Part shown: positions 34,655 to 43,990 of the stretch, piece by piece
How positions within the stretch are numbered: the stretch's first letter is position 1
How the letters are laid out: every line of letters starts with the position of its first letter
DNA from: an uncultured Dialister sp.
Lineage (GTDB): Bacteria > Bacillota > Negativicutes > Veillonellales > Dialisteraceae
NCBI GenBank assembly: GCA_900547785.1
Contig: URIB01000001.1
Location: 124,001-188,000 of the forward strand
Reading direction: 5' to 3'
Length of the DNA: 64,000 nt
Translations under genes and position numbers: made by a program
The notes under the pieces: model-generated
Database searches by the model: none
What the model saw: only the letters and a program-made list of their open reading frames with translations
What the model was told of the DNA's origin: nothing

Positions 34655-35620
34655 TTAAAACATATTCAAGATTCCGTTGAATCCGTAGTGACTCTGATTC
34701 AGAAAAGCATCAATGGATGCGGTGACGCCTATCGGGTGAGGGGCGGTCAGGAAAAGCAAACAGGCCGCAAGAAGAGTGATGCCCAGGGCGATGCGGTTCA
34801 TCTTTCCTTTTCCGCTCATTTCATAATAGCCGAAGAGACGGAGTCCGATGGCCGAGCAGAAAACCACGACCATGCCGGAAAGAGAAAATATACTGAACAG
34901 AAGATTGGACATGACAAAGGTGATGAAAAAAACCGGTAAAAATACAAAGGGGAGATTGAAAGCCAGTCGTGTGGGATGGACATTTCTTTTCAGGTCGTCA
35001 ATCCAGTCGGCCATGTCAAATCCGAACAGTCCGGCAGGAATAAAGGAAGCGATGATGACTTTGTCCCATGAAGAAGAAAGCCGATCTCTGTCATCGCCGG
35101 CCCACCGGAAAAAAGAACAAAGTGCAACAATCATAAAACCGCCCGCTATGTAGTAGAAAGATTCGGGAATGAATTTCACGGCCGTCATGGAAAGTGTCAT
35201 CAAGACAGACCCGATGATGATGTAAGGCGCAAGTTCTTTGCAGCTCATTTTCTTTTCAGGGAGCATTTGACTCCGCATTTTGGATAACACTTCCGCCATG
35301 AATACAAGTAAAAATACAGCCAGCCCCGCAAACGGATAGAGAAATAAAAAGATTAAAATCAGAGCAACGGCAGGTACGATTTTCATACCTGTAAAAACCT
35401 GCATTTTCTTAAAATTGACACGGTTCTTCTGGGTATAAACGGTAAGACGCATAAAAACAAGATAGGTCAGCATCATACCAATCGTTTCCATAGGGGTGGC
35501 GCCCATATAAAGAAGCGAGCAGAAAACAAGAACAGATAATACGGCGCCGGTAAAGCGGGCGACAAGTGCGCTGAATAAGCCGATATTCAGAAAATAAACG
35601 AGAGTGGTGACAAAGTCCAA
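34655..35620 (-). CDS. Polytopic membrane protein, unknown function
   Basis: A protein of about 321 residues with eight to ten membrane helices and a central soluble stretch (FRWAGDDRDRLSSSWDK). I do not recognise the family; it has no transporter signature I can name. For the start I chose TTG at 35620, nine bases after AAGGAG; the ATG at 35629 abuts that site and the TTG at 35641 precedes it. It is transcribed alone from the promoter at 35665-35693 and ends at the shared terminator. Confidence 0.7.
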   Translation of the reverse strand: MDFVTTLVYFLNIGLFSALVARFTGAVLSVLVFCSLLYMGATPMETIGMMLTYLVFMRLTVYTQKNRVNFKKMQVFTGMKIVPAVALILIFLFLYPFAGLAVFLLVFMAEVLSKMRSQMLPEKKMSCKELAPYIIIGSVLMTLSMTAVKFIPESFYYIAGGFMIVALCSFFRWAGDDRDRLSSSWDKVIIASFIPAGLFGFDMADWIDDLKRNVHPTRLAFNLPFVFLPVFFITFVMSNLLFSIFSLSGMVVVFCSAIGLRLFGYYEMSGKGKMNRIALGITLLAACLLFLTAPHPIGVTASIDAFLNQSHYGFNGILNMF

Positions 35621-35664
35621 AACAGGCATCTCCTTAATCAATAATTGGTTATATGTACGTTCAA

Positions 35665-35693
35665 AGTATACCTATAAAATGAGGTTGGTGCAA
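35665..35693 (-). promoter_or_regulatory. Promoter of the minus-strand membrane protein
   Basis: On the minus strand TTGCAC (35693-35688) and TATACT (35670-35665) are 17 bases apart, upstream of the start at 35620. Confidence 0.6.
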
Positions 35694-35806
35694 GCTGGTA
35701 AATAAAATTTTGAAGAGATTCATTCAGTTCTTATTATTGTAAGACGATTATCGTGAAAAAATGCAGCCGGAGAGGTCATTTGAAAAAGAGGGATCGGACT
35801 GATGCT

Positions 35807-35835
35807 TTTACACACTTTATGAAAACTGTTAAAAT
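35807..35835 (+). promoter_or_regulatory. Promoter of the nicotinamidase gene
   Basis: TTTACA (35807-35812) and TAAAAT (35830-35835) are 17 bases apart, 42 bases before the start codon. Confidence 0.65.
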
Positions 35836-35876
35836 GGAATAGAAAATACAGATGGAAAACAAAGGAGAGGATAGTT

Positions 35877-36431
35877 ATGGATTCTCTGGTTATAGTCGAT
35901 TGCCAATATGATTTTATTGATGGAACTTTGGCTTGTGAACACAGCCATGAGGCGGTCAATTATTTAATCCGCTTCATAAATTCTCATGATGTGAAAACGA
36001 TTTATACGGGAGACAGTCACAGTACAACCAACAGGTCCTTTTGCGTCAATGGCGGCATATGGCCCGTGCATTGTGTAGCCGGAGAAAAAGGAGCCGGTAT
36101 TGATGAGAGTTTTACGGATCAGGTGACGAATCCGGATAATAAGCCCGGCAAGGAAAACATTTTCTTAAAAGGAAGAAATGATGAAATAGAAGAATATTCC
36201 GCATTTCACGGTGAAAACGAGCAGGGTGAAGCATTAAAAAACAGTCTGTCCGCGCATGTATATGTGGGCGGCATAGCTTCCGAATATTGTGTCAAGGAAA
36301 CGGTTTTGGATTTGCTGGAAGCAGGTCATACCGTATCTCTTCTTGAAAAAGGAGTCGGATATGTCGATAAGGAGGCTCATATAAAAACGTTGGAAGAGTT
36401 GAAAAAGGCGGGGGCGGAAATCCTGGAATAA
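35877..36431 (+). CDS. pncA: Nicotinamidase/isochorismatase-family hydrolase
   Basis: A 184-residue cysteine hydrolase. The triad is Asp8 in VIVDCQYDF, Lys in FLKGRN and Cys in GGIASEYCVKET. Metal-site residues Asp/His appear in YTGDSH and WPVHC. The metal motif and WPVHC point to nicotinamidase, which converts nicotinamide to nicotinate for NAD salvage, over isochorismatase. The ATG has AAAGGAGAGG upstream. The stop overlaps the thiL start (TAATG). Confidence 0.82.
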   Translation: MDSLVIVDCQYDFIDGTLACEHSHEAVNYLIRFINSHDVKTIYTGDSHSTTNRSFCVNGGIWPVHCVAGEKGAGIDESFTDQVTNPDNKPGKENIFLKGRNDEIEEYSAFHGENEQGEALKNSLSAHVYVGGIASEYCVKETVLDLLEAGHTVSLLEKGVGYVDKEAHIKTLEELKKAGAEILE

Positions 36432-37423
36432 TGAAAGAAGAAACTGTAACGGACATCGGAGAGTTCGGCTGTATACAACGGATTTTACAGAATCTCATTT
36501 ACAGACCGGAATCCGTCAAGCTCGGAGCCGGTGATGACGGCGCCGTTTATGTGACTCCTTCCGGGTATGACCAGGTGATATCGACGGATACTATGGTGGA
36601 AGGGATTCATTTTACAAGAGAAACGATGCATTTTTCTGATGTGGGATACCGCATTTGTTCCGTCAATTTCAGTGATATGGCGGCCATGGGAGCAGAGCCG
36701 GTCGCTTTTGTCCTGTCGCTTGCGCTTCCCCGGAATTTTGCTATGGATGATTTGGAAAATTGTTACCACGGCATCCGCGAATGCTGCAGGAAATACCGGG
36801 TCAATCTGCTTGGCGGTGACATGACCGCTTCAAGGGAAGGCGTCATACTGACGGGAACCGTTATCGGTATGGTTCCCTCGGATATGGCGGTGAAACGGAG
36901 CGGAGCCGGTCCCGGTGATGTGGTTTTTGTTACGGGAACGGTAGGAGATTCCGCTGCCGGACTGGCGGCCATCCGTCATCAATGGGATGAGGAATTTCCA
37001 AATCTCACCAAGCGGCACAGAAGACCTGACGCACAGGTTGGGTTGGGGAAAATACTCCGTGAAGCGGGAGCCACGTCGCTCAATGACATTTCAGACGGTC
37101 TTTCGCAAGAACTGAATGAAATCGCAGCGGCAAGCGGAGTCGGTATAGATTTGGATAAGGATAAAATTCCCTTGTCGGAAGAGGCAGTCCGGTTAGGCCA
37201 TCGCCTTCATATAGAGCCTGCAGATTGGGCCCTTGACGGAGGGGAAGATTATGAATTGGCAGGAACCATTCCCCAAAAAGATTGGGAAAAGATAAAAGAC
37301 AAATGGCCGGTAACGGAAATCGGCAGCGTTCATGAGAAAGGCGCAGGTCGGGTTTTTATAAAAAGTAAAAATGATGCTAAAGTATTGCTGATCCCAAAGG
37401 GATACGATCATTTTCGTGTATAA
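36431..37423 (+). CDS. thiL: Thiamine-monophosphate kinase
   Basis: A 330-residue AIR-synthase-fold kinase of normal length. The glycine-rich GAGDDGAVY near residue 35, [18 protein letters not shown] and the C-terminal [13 protein letters not shown] are ThiL blocks. It phosphorylates thiamine monophosphate to the active diphosphate. The ATG at 36431 overlaps the stop of the nicotinamidase gene, so both cofactor genes are translated together. Confidence 0.93.
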   Translation: MKEETVTDIGEFGCIQRILQNLIYRPESVKLGAGDDGAVYVTPSGYDQVISTDTMVEGIHFTRETMHFSDVGYRICSVNFSDMAAMGAEPVAFVLSLALPRNFAMDDLENCYHGIRECCRKYRVNLLGGDMTASREGVILTGTVIGMVPSDMAVKRSGAGPGDVVFVTGTVGDSAAGLAAIRHQWDEEFPNLTKRHRRPDAQVGLGKILREAGATSLNDISDGLSQELNEIAAASGVGIDLDKDKIPLSEEAVRLGHRLHIEPADWALDGGEDYELAGTIPQKDWEKIKDKWPVTEIGSVHEKGAGRVFIKSKNDAKVLLIPKGYDHFRV

Positions 37424-37437
37424 GGAGGAACGGGAAT

Positions 37438-38190
37438 ATGTATACACTTGTAGTTATCAGACATGGAGAAAGTGAATGGAACAAGTTGAATTTATTTTGC
37501 GGCTGGACAGATGTGGATTTGACGGAAAACGGATATGCGGAAGCCAAGCAGGCGGGCGTGCTGTTGAAAGAAAGGGGATACCGGTTTGATGTCTGCTACA
37601 CCTCTGTGTTAAAGAGAGCGATTCATACGGCGTATACGGTTTTGGATGAACTGGATCTGGCCTGGATTCCCATGACGAAAGATTATCGGTTGAATGAACG
37701 GCATTACGGAGCGCTTCAGGGATTAAACAAATTACAAACGACAGAAAAGTATGGCGAAGAACAGGTTCATCTCTGGCGGCGTTCGTATGATGTACAGCCG
37801 CCGGCATTGAAAGAGGACGACCCGAGAAATCCGGAAAAACAGGCTCCTTACCAAAAAATTAAGGATGAAGTGAAATTACCGATGACTGAATGTTTGAAAG
37901 ATGCAGTGGCGCGGGTGGTTCCCTATTTTGAAGAAGAAATTAAACCGGAAATTGTTGCAGGGAAAAAGATTTTAATTGTGGCTCATGGTAATTCTATACG
38001 GGCATTGAGAAAACACCTGGAAGGAATTTCCGATGAAGAAATCGCGGGCATGAATATTCCGACCGGCGTACCTTTGGTATATCATTTAAACGAAGATTTT
38101 ACAGTGCAAGATGTTTCTTATCTGGGCGATCTGGAAGCGGTTCAGGCAAAAATTGAGGCCGTGAAAAATCAATCCGCCCGTTCCCGGTGA
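37438..38190 (+). CDS. gpmA: 2,3-bisphosphoglycerate-dependent phosphoglycerate mutase
   Basis: A 250-residue glycolytic mutase. RHGESEWN (residues 8-15) holds the phospho-accepting His, and [14 protein letters not shown] and [10 protein letters not shown] complete the active site. It interconverts 3- and 2-phosphoglycerate. The ATG has AAGGAGG ten bases upstream. A GC-rich hairpin, CCGTTCCCG / CGGGAAACGG (38178-38200), spans its stop codon without a T run; tsaE follows. Confidence 0.95.
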   Translation: MYTLVVIRHGESEWNKLNLFCGWTDVDLTENGYAEAKQAGVLLKERGYRFDVCYTSVLKRAIHTAYTVLDELDLAWIPMTKDYRLNERHYGALQGLNKLQTTEKYGEEQVHLWRRSYDVQPPALKEDDPRNPEKQAPYQKIKDEVKLPMTECLKDAVARVVPYFEEEIKPEIVAGKKILIVAHGNSIRALRKHLEGISDEEIAGMNIPTGVPLVYHLNEDFTVQDVSYLGDLEAVQAKIEAVKNQSARSR

Positions 38191-38249
38191 CGGGAAACGG
38201 AAAGTATACCCGGTGTGAACGGAAAATTTTTGTAAGATGAGGTGAGGAA

Positions 38250-38723
38250 ATGACGGAAGCGGTCATAAGAACTTTTTCGGAACAGGAAACGGTTGCCTTC
38301 GGCGAATGGCTGGGCAAACGTGCGGTGGATCAGTTATTTATCGCTCTTTCAGGAGATTTGGGAGCGGGAAAAACTCACTTTGTCCAGGGACTTGCGAAAG
38401 GCATGGGAATTGATGAAACGGTAACAAGTCCTACTTTTACCATTTTGAACTGTTACGAAGGACGATTACCGCTTAAGCATTTTGATTTTTACCGTCTGGA
38501 CACGGAAGATGAATTGTACAATATAGGATGGGATGAATACAGTACAGGCGGTGTAACGGTGGCCGAGTGGGCAAACCTGTTTCCCCGGATCATTCCTGAG
38601 GAAAGCATTTTGATAGACATAAAATACAGTAATGAAACGGAAAGGGAATTTCATATTTCCGGAGGGGAAAAAGCTCCCCTTTCCGTGATGAAGGAGATTT
38701 TAGAATATGCTTCTGGCCATTGA
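38250..38723 (+). CDS. tsaE: tRNA t6A synthesis ATPase
   Basis: A 157-residue P-loop ATPase with Walker A GDLGAGKTHF (about residues 35-44), TSPTF and HFDFYRL. With TsaB and TsaD it supports threonylcarbamoylation of A37 in ANN-decoding tRNAs. The ATG at 38250 has GAGGTGAGG upstream. It overlaps tsaB by 17 bases and begins a four-gene run tsaE-tsaB-rimI-tsaD. Confidence 0.93.
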   Translation: MTEAVIRTFSEQETVAFGEWLGKRAVDQLFIALSGDLGAGKTHFVQGLAKGMGIDETVTSPTFTILNCYEGRLPLKHFDFYRLDTEDELYNIGWDEYSTGGVTVAEWANLFPRIIPEESILIDIKYSNETEREFHISGGEKAPLSVMKEILEYASGH

Positions 38724-39402
38724 TACCTCTTCATTCGTGTTAAGCTGTGCGCTTGCAGAAGAAGATAAGCTGATCGCGGAATGGACCGTGCAGAGAAAGC
38801 TCACGCATTCCGAACAATTGGTGCCGCATATGGACGCCATGATGAAAGAAGCGGGGGTTAGCAAAAAAGAGATTACCGCCATCGCGGTGGCGAAAGGACC
38901 GGGATCTTTTACCGGACTCCGTATCGGTCTGGCAACCGCCAAAACGGCCGCTTATTTGTGGAAAGTTCCGCTGATCGGAGTGAGTACATTGGAAGCGCTG
39001 GCTTATAATATGGCAGGCGCCCGGGCATTTATTTTACCTCTGGAAGATGCGCAGCGGGGCCATGTCTATGCCGCCCTTTATGGGGCATTTGATGAAATAT
39101 GGGAAGAAGCGCCGGCAGAAGCGGCACCGGTAGAAAAAGTCATTGAAGCCGCTGTCCGTCACGGGGGTCCGGTGATAGCGGTCGGCGAAAGTGCGGATAT
39201 CTACAAAAAAGAAATTCTGGCCGCAGGGATTCATATGGCACCGCCGCAGAACAGGTGCTGCCGTGCATCATCGGTTGCGACGGCAGGTTGGCAGCATATA
39301 AAAAAAGGAGAAAGCGATGACCCTTTGACGTTGCTTCCCGACTATATCCGCAGAAGTGAGGCAGAAGTCTTATGGGAGAAAAGACACGGTATAACATTGT
39401 AA
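38707..39402 (+). CDS. tsaB: tRNA t6A synthesis protein TsaB
   Basis: A 231-residue ASKHA-fold protein starting MLLAIDTSSFVLSCAL, with AVAKGPGSFTGLRIGLATAK in the middle. It is the partner and scaffold of TsaD and lacks its metal site. It overlaps both neighbours, tsaE by 17 and rimI by 31 bases, a strong sign of coupling. Confidence 0.93.
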   Translation: MLLAIDTSSFVLSCALAEEDKLIAEWTVQRKLTHSEQLVPHMDAMMKEAGVSKKEITAIAVAKGPGSFTGLRIGLATAKTAAYLWKVPLIGVSTLEALAYNMAGARAFILPLEDAQRGHVYAALYGAFDEIWEEAPAEAAPVEKVIEAAVRHGGPVIAVGESADIYKKEILAAGIHMAPPQNRCCRASSVATAGWQHIKKGESDDPLTLLPDYIRRSEAEVLWEKRHGITL

Positions 39403-39830
39403 CGGAAGAAGCAACGGCAGAGGACATAAAAAGCATTTATGAAATAGGTTGCCGGTGCTTTCCGGACGCATGGCGGGAAGAAACGATAAAAAATGATATG
39501 GACGGAGCGCACAGCCGGTATTTCATTGCGAAAATAAAAGAAAAAACAGTGGGCTACGGGTGTTTCTGGTTTGTGGCGGATGAAGCGCAGTTGGTAAACA
39601 TCGGAGTACTTCCCGCATTTCGCAGAAACGGGATTGCCGAAGAAATTTTGAAAAGAGGAATTTTGGAAGCCGTAAGCCGACACATGCAGACGATGTTTTT
39701 GGAAGTCCGTATCAGCAATCTGGCGGCGCAAAACCTGTACCGGAAATATAACTTCCAAGTGGTCAGTGTAAGAAAAGACGTATATGAATTACCTAAAGAA
39801 AACGGATATATTATGTCATGCCCGTTATAA
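39372..39830 (+). CDS. rimI: Ribosomal-protein alanine N-acetyltransferase
   Basis: A 152-residue GNAT acetyltransferase with LVNIGVLPAFRRNGIAEEIL as the acetyl-CoA site and LEVRISNLAAQNLYRKYNF as the following conserved block. RimI acetylates the N-terminus of ribosomal protein S18, though the specificity is assumed from synteny with tsaB/tsaD. It starts inside the 3' end of tsaB. Confidence 0.88.
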   Translation: MGEKTRYNIVTEEATAEDIKSIYEIGCRCFPDAWREETIKNDMDGAHSRYFIAKIKEKTVGYGCFWFVADEAQLVNIGVLPAFRRNGIAEEILKRGILEAVSRHMQTMFLEVRISNLAAQNLYRKYNFQVVSVRKDVYELPKENGYIMSCPL

Positions 39831-39839
39831 GGAGTCAGA

Positions 39840-40850
39840 ATGAAAATTTTAGCATTTGAAACAAGTTGTGATGAAACATCCTGTGCAGTTGTAGAAAATG
39901 GCAGACAAGTGCTTTCCAATATCATTTCCACCCAAGTGCCCATTCACAAAAAGTTTGGCGGGGTGGTTCCTGAAATCGCATCCCGGCATCATATAGAAGA
40001 TGTATTGCCGGTAGCTATCGAAGCTTTGGAGCAGGGCCAATGTGACTGGGGGGATTTAGATGCGATTGCCGTAACGCGGGGGCCCGGGCTTGTAGGAGCT
40101 TTGCTTGTGGGAGTAGCGGCGGCAAAGACGGCGGCTTGGGCGTTAGGAAAACCCCTGGTAGCGGTGAATCATATGGAGGGGCATATTTTTGCCAATCTTC
40201 TCCAATACCCCGATCTGGAGCCGCCCTTTTTATCTCTTGTGGTTTCCGGCGGACATACGATGCTTGTGATTGTTAAGGATTATAATACTTTTGAACTTTT
40301 GGGACAGACAAGAGATGATGCGGCGGGAGAAGCTTTTGACAAAATTGCGAGAGTCATGGGATTTCCTTATCCCGGAGGGCCTCACATTGACAGGCTTGCC
40401 AAATCGGGAAATGCGGAAGCGATATCCTTTCCTCTTGCTTTGCAGAAAGAACAGAACTTTGATTTTTCCTTCAGCGGATTGAAATCTTCGGTGATTAATT
40501 ACTTACACACAAAAGAAATGAAAAAAGAAGAAATTTCCTTTGAAGACGTGGCGGCGTCTTTTCAAAAAGCAGTCGTTGATGCTTTGGTTTCAAAAACAAT
40601 GGCGGCGATTGAAAAGACCGGATTAACAACCATAGCTCTTGCCGGAGGGGTGGCGGCCAACAGCGGTCTCCGCGGCGCCTTGCAAAAAGAATGCGGGCGG
40701 AGAAATATCCGGCTGTGCCGGCCGGAATCGGTTTTATGCACCGATAATGCGGCTATGATCGGATGCCGGGCGTATTATATGGCACAAGCGGGAGATTATG
40801 CGGAAATGACCTTGAACGCAGATCCGCGGCTTCCTTTTTTAAAGAATTGA
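39840..40850 (+). CDS. tsaD: tRNA N6-adenosine threonylcarbamoyltransferase
   Basis: A 336-residue ASKHA enzyme. [12 protein letters not shown] opens the protein, the metal-binding histidines are in VNHMEGH, and SGGHTML and GVAANSGLR follow. It transfers the threonylcarbamoyl group to A37 of tRNA. The ATG has AAGGAG eight bases before it. The last gene of the tsa run; the histidine kinase gene begins 22 bases later. Confidence 0.96.
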   Translation: MKILAFETSCDETSCAVVENGRQVLSNIISTQVPIHKKFGGVVPEIASRHHIEDVLPVAIEALEQGQCDWGDLDAIAVTRGPGLVGALLVGVAAAKTAAWALGKPLVAVNHMEGHIFANLLQYPDLEPPFLSLVVSGGHTMLVIVKDYNTFELLGQTRDDAAGEAFDKIARVMGFPYPGGPHIDRLAKSGNAEAISFPLALQKEQNFDFSFSGLKSSVINYLHTKEMKKEEISFEDVAASFQKAVVDALVSKTMAAIEKTGLTTIALAGGVAANSGLRGALQKECGRRNIRLCRPESVLCTDNAAMIGCRAYYMAQAGDYAEMTLNADPRLPFLKN

Positions 40851-40872
40851 AAACGGTTGCTTTGAGGAAATC

Positions 40873-42279
40873 ATGAGTCAGCTTTATTCTTTGGCCCGAG
40901 AGATGACGGGCCTGACAGATGTGCAAATAAAAATCCTCGACTATCTCCGGAATGCATTGCCTTTTGCGGCAGATGTTTCTAAAAGCCAGGTGTATATTTG
41001 TGCCAAAGGAAACAATAAAAAAGTATCCGTCGTCTTATTGTCGGAAAAACCGTCTTACACGGCGGGAAACACATATTTCCGGGCAGGAGATGTCTATTTT
41101 GATGAAGAATTTGCTCTTGTCGAAAGTGTATTTGCTACCGGGCATAAAGTGATAGGCAAAAAAGAACTGGACTTCGGACGTATGGTGGCGCTGACGGCAT
41201 ATCCCGTTCTGGATAATGCGGGGATTCCCTTTGCGGTGCTTGCTTTCATGTCAAATTCGCAGAAACAGCAGCAAGTATTGACAGATACGGCGTATATGCT
41301 GCTCCAGGTACCGCTGGAGAGGGAAAGTTACCGGAAGATACGGCCGCAGGACGGAGTGGTGATTCTTGATTCAGTAGGGCGGATAATGTATGCCAATGAT
41401 ATGGCGGAAGATTTATATTTTGTATTGGATAAAGAAACAGCAGATAAAAAAGAAATATCCGGCCATACAGCGATTCATTTTCCACTTATAGACACCGTGA
41501 TGGAAACTAAAAAACCGGCATACGGAGAAAAAGTGTCCGGCGGAATGACTCTTTCCGGATGGGGAATGCCGATCCTTTCCGGCGGAAAGGTAGCCAGAAC
41601 CGTTTTACTAATCAGCGATGTGACGGCAGTCCGGGAAAAAGAAAAACAGATTCTTGTTAAAGATTCCGTTATTCGTGAAATTCATCACCGTGTCAAAAAC
41701 TCGTTAAATACCATTGCAGGCATGCTCAGGCTTCAAGCCCGGCGTTCGGAAAATGAAGAAACAAGGAGCGCCTTAAAAACAGCAGTTAATCGTATTGCAG
41801 GAATAGCCCGTATTCATGATATTTTGGCGGGACAAAGCGGCGACCGGATTGATTGGAATTTGCTTTTGGATAAGATGTGCAAGCTTTCAGTGGACAGCCT
41901 GGCGACTTGCCGGATTGAACTGATAAGAGAAAAAACGGAAAAGCCGTGTATCATTTTGTCTGAAAAAGCGCTGCCATTGGCGATTGCAAGCAACGAATTA
42001 ATTCATAATGCCATAGAACATGGCTTCAAAGGACTGAAACAAGGGCAATTGCTGGTGGGAACCAAAATAGAAAGCAATGAAATTCATATATACATAAAAA
42101 ATAACGGGATTCCACTCCCCCCGTCTTTCAGTCAAAAGACATTTGACTTGGGGCTGCAGATTGTTCGTACATTAGTGGAAATCGAAATGAGCGGAGTCTT
42201 TGCATTGAAAAATGAAAATGACCTGGTTGCCGCTCACATACGATGTCCTATATCCATACAGGAGGAAACGGATGAGTGA
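40873..42279 (+). CDS. Sensor histidine kinase (HisKA_2 type, PdtaS-like)
   Basis: A 468-residue soluble kinase. The first 140 residues resemble the GAF-like N-terminal domain of PdtaS kinases, 145-255 a PAS-like domain (GVVILDSVGRIMYANDMAED), then the HisKA_2 helix with EIHHRVKNSLNTI (His271) and a HATPase domain with NELIHNAIEHGF. No membrane helix is visible, so it senses a cytoplasmic signal. The ANTAR response regulator starts before its stop codon, the pairing known from PdtaS/PdtaR and EutW/EutV. Confidence 0.88.
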   Translation: MSQLYSLAREMTGLTDVQIKILDYLRNALPFAADVSKSQVYICAKGNNKKVSVVLLSEKPSYTAGNTYFRAGDVYFDEEFALVESVFATGHKVIGKKELDFGRMVALTAYPVLDNAGIPFAVLAFMSNSQKQQQVLTDTAYMLLQVPLERESYRKIRPQDGVVILDSVGRIMYANDMAEDLYFVLDKETADKKEISGHTAIHFPLIDTVMETKKPAYGEKVSGGMTLSGWGMPILSGGKVARTVLLISDVTAVREKEKQILVKDSVIREIHHRVKNSLNTIAGMLRLQARRSENEETRSALKTAVNRIAGIARIHDILAGQSGDRIDWNLLLDKMCKLSVDSLATCRIELIREKTEKPCIILSEKALPLAIASNELIHNAIEHGFKGLKQGQLLVGTKIESNEIHIYIKNNGIPLPPSFSQKTFDLGLQIVRTLVEIEMSGVFALKNENDLVAAHIRCPISIQEETDE

Positions 42280-42862
42280 ACACTACAGAATCGTTATAGC
42301 CGATGATGAAGCTCTCTTATGCATGGATTTAAAAGAAATATTGGAAGAAGCAGGACATGAAGTCGTCGGAGTTGCCGGCGACGGACTTGCTGCTTGGGAA
42401 CTTGTCAAACAGAAAGAGCCGGATTTGGTGATTTTGGATGTAAAAATGCCCAAACTTGACGGTTTGCAAGCGGCGAAACTGATGGCCCACGAAAATATAG
42501 CGCCCGTTATATTACTGACAGCATTCGGAGATGAGGAAATTATCGAAAAAGCAAAGAAATCCGACGTCTTTGGCTATGTCATGAAACCGGTAGAAGAAAG
42601 AATACTTTTTCCGGCCATCCAGATAGCGGTCAGCCAGTTCCGGAACAAAAAAGAAATAGCGGACAGGGTAAAAGATATGGAACGGGAATTGGCATCCCGG
42701 AAAATTATAGACAGAGCAAAAAGCTTACTGATGGACTGCTATCAGCTGACGGAAAAAGAAGCGCACCATAAAATGCAGCAGATAAGTATGAAAAGAGGCG
42801 TATCTCTTTCGGAAGTGGCACAACGCACGGTACGGGAGATTATGAGGAAGAAAAATCATTAA
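42272..42862 (+). CDS. ANTAR-domain response regulator (RNA-binding antiterminator)
   Basis: A 196-residue regulator: receiver domain (about 5-120; phospho-acceptor Asp56 in DLVILDVKMP, Lys in VMKPVEE) followed by an ANTAR domain (about 135-193, RAKSLLMDCYQLTEKEAHH). ANTAR proteins bind paired hairpins in leader RNA and prevent termination. The ATG at 42272 has AGGAGG upstream and overlaps the kinase gene by eight bases. Its RNA targets were not found by eye in this window. Confidence 0.9.
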   Translation: MSEHYRIVIADDEALLCMDLKEILEEAGHEVVGVAGDGLAAWELVKQKEPDLVILDVKMPKLDGLQAAKLMAHENIAPVILLTAFGDEEIIEKAKKSDVFGYVMKPVEERILFPAIQIAVSQFRNKKEIADRVKDMERELASRKIIDRAKSLLMDCYQLTEKEAHHKMQQISMKRGVSLSEVAQRTVREIMRKKNH

Positions 42863-42888
42863 ATATTTTATTTGAAAGGAGCGTAAAA

Positions 42889-43556
42889 ATGAAATTTACA
42901 TTTTACGGACATGCCTGTTTCCAGCTGGATACGGGAAAAGAAAAACTGCTTTTTGATCCGTTTTTATCGGGGAATGATTTAGCAGCCATAAAGGCGGAGA
43001 AAGTAGAAAGCGACTATATTCTTTTATCTCATGCCCATGCGGATCATTTCGGAGATGCACCGTCAATTGCGGAACGAACAGGTGCAAAAGTGATTGCCAT
43101 TCCTGAGATTATCGGACAATTCCCTAAAACGGTCACCAACTTTCAGCCGATGAATCTGGGAGGAACCTATGAAACATCTTTCGGCTTCGTAAAAATGGTG
43201 CCCGCTATGCACACAGCGCCGGAGTAGCAGGCGGAGTTGCCGCCGGGTTTATTATCAAATTCAATCAGGGGATTACCGTATATTATGCAGGAGATACAGC
43301 ATTATTCAGTGACATGAAATTATGGGGAGAGCTTTTTAAAATAGATTATGCCGTATTGCCTGTCGGTGATAATTACACCATGGGGCCGGAAGATGCCTTG
43401 ATGGCAGCCAAGTTTTTAAAAGCGAAAACAATGATTCCCCTGCATTACAACACATGGCCGGTTATCGCCCAAGATCCGGAAGATTTAAAAGAACGGGCGG
43501 GAAAAGAAAATGTTTCCATCAAAATGATAAATCCCGGAGAGTCTGTTGAATTATAA
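42889..43556 (+). pseudogene. UPF0173 metal-dependent hydrolase, broken by a frameshift
   Basis: The first part (42889-43227) starts MKFTFYGHACFQLDTGKEKL and holds the metal motif HAHADHFGD, then stops at TAG 43225-43227 after AMHTAPE. The rest of the family sequence continues in the frame offset by -1, from [14 protein letters not shown] (from about 43221) through [13 protein letters not shown] and [11 protein letters not shown] to the stop at 43554. One missing base, most simply a G in the CCGG at 43219-43222, would restore a protein of about 222 residues, the usual length. Either a recent mutation or a sequencing error. AAAGGAG precedes the ATG. Confidence 0.85.
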
Positions 43557-43611
43557 AAGAAGAAACTTACAAATCAATCAATGTATGGAATCAATCATAA
43601 AAGACTTCTTG

Positions 43612-43648
43612 AGTCCGGATTCGGTATTTTACCGGCTCCGGGCTTTTA
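43612..43648 (+). terminator. Intrinsic terminator after the UPF0173 gene
   Basis: AGTCCGG / CCGGGCT with an inner GGT / ACC pair is followed by TTTTAATTT. It insulates the following leader from upstream transcription. From here to 43787 I see nothing else. Confidence 0.75.
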
Positions 43649-43787
43649 ATTTATATGGGTTTGGTTGTTGTCATACTGAGACTATTGGCTAATGCAAGTG
43701 GAGAGAACTTTTATTTATGGAAATTCAGGATAAAACTTATCGATAGAATGAGAGAAATATTTCATAGAAGAATTAAAATAATTATGC

Positions 43788-43817
43788 TTGCATTAAAAAT
43801 GGGGGGGGTAGTATAAT
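43788..43817 (+). promoter_or_regulatory. Autotransporter promoter with a poly-G tract in the spacer
   Basis: A TTGCAT -35 (43788-43793) and a perfect TATAAT -10 (43812-43817) are 18 bases apart. The spacer contains a run of eight G (43801-43808). Gain or loss of one G by slippage would change the spacing to 17 or 19 and so the promoter strength, the known mechanism of promoter phase variation in, for example, Neisseria porA. The activity in this case is not tested. Confidence 0.65.
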
Positions 43818-43839
43818 AAAAAATAATAAACATAAAAAA

Positions 43840-43975
43840 GAATACAGGCCGCAAGGCGAGCGGGGAATTTGGTGAGAATCCAAAGCTGTCCTGCAACCGT
43901 AACGGGAGTTTTTTTATCGCAAGTCTTTCACAAAGAGATGAAAAAATGAAGAACGAAGTCGGAGTGCCGCTATTC
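43840..43975 (+). ncRNA. Cobalamin riboswitch
   Basis: The core GGGGAATTTGGTGAGAATCC (43861-43880), followed by AAAGCTGTCCTGCAACCGTA (to 43900), matches the conserved cobalamin-riboswitch stretch GGGAA-GGUG-AAUCC-(A)GC-CCGCAAC-GUA. Near the 3' end GAAGTCGGAGTGCCGC (43955-43970) matches the B12 box, and GAATA (43840-43844) pairs with TATTC (43971-43975) as an outer helix. The element starts about 16 bases after the expected transcription start. It lies upstream of the autotransporter gene with no other gene between. Confidence 0.82.
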
Positions 43976-43990
43976 AATCTGCAAGATCTG

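Noticed and set aside
38178..38200. Hairpin across the gpmA stop codon as a terminator
   Set aside because: The stem is GC-rich but no T run follows, so it is not an intrinsic terminator; it is noted only in the gpmA entry.
43222..43227. Programmed -1 frameshift in the UPF0173 gene
   Set aside because: No slippery heptamer or downstream pseudoknot was seen, and this family is not known to use frameshifting. A mutation or sequencing error is simpler.
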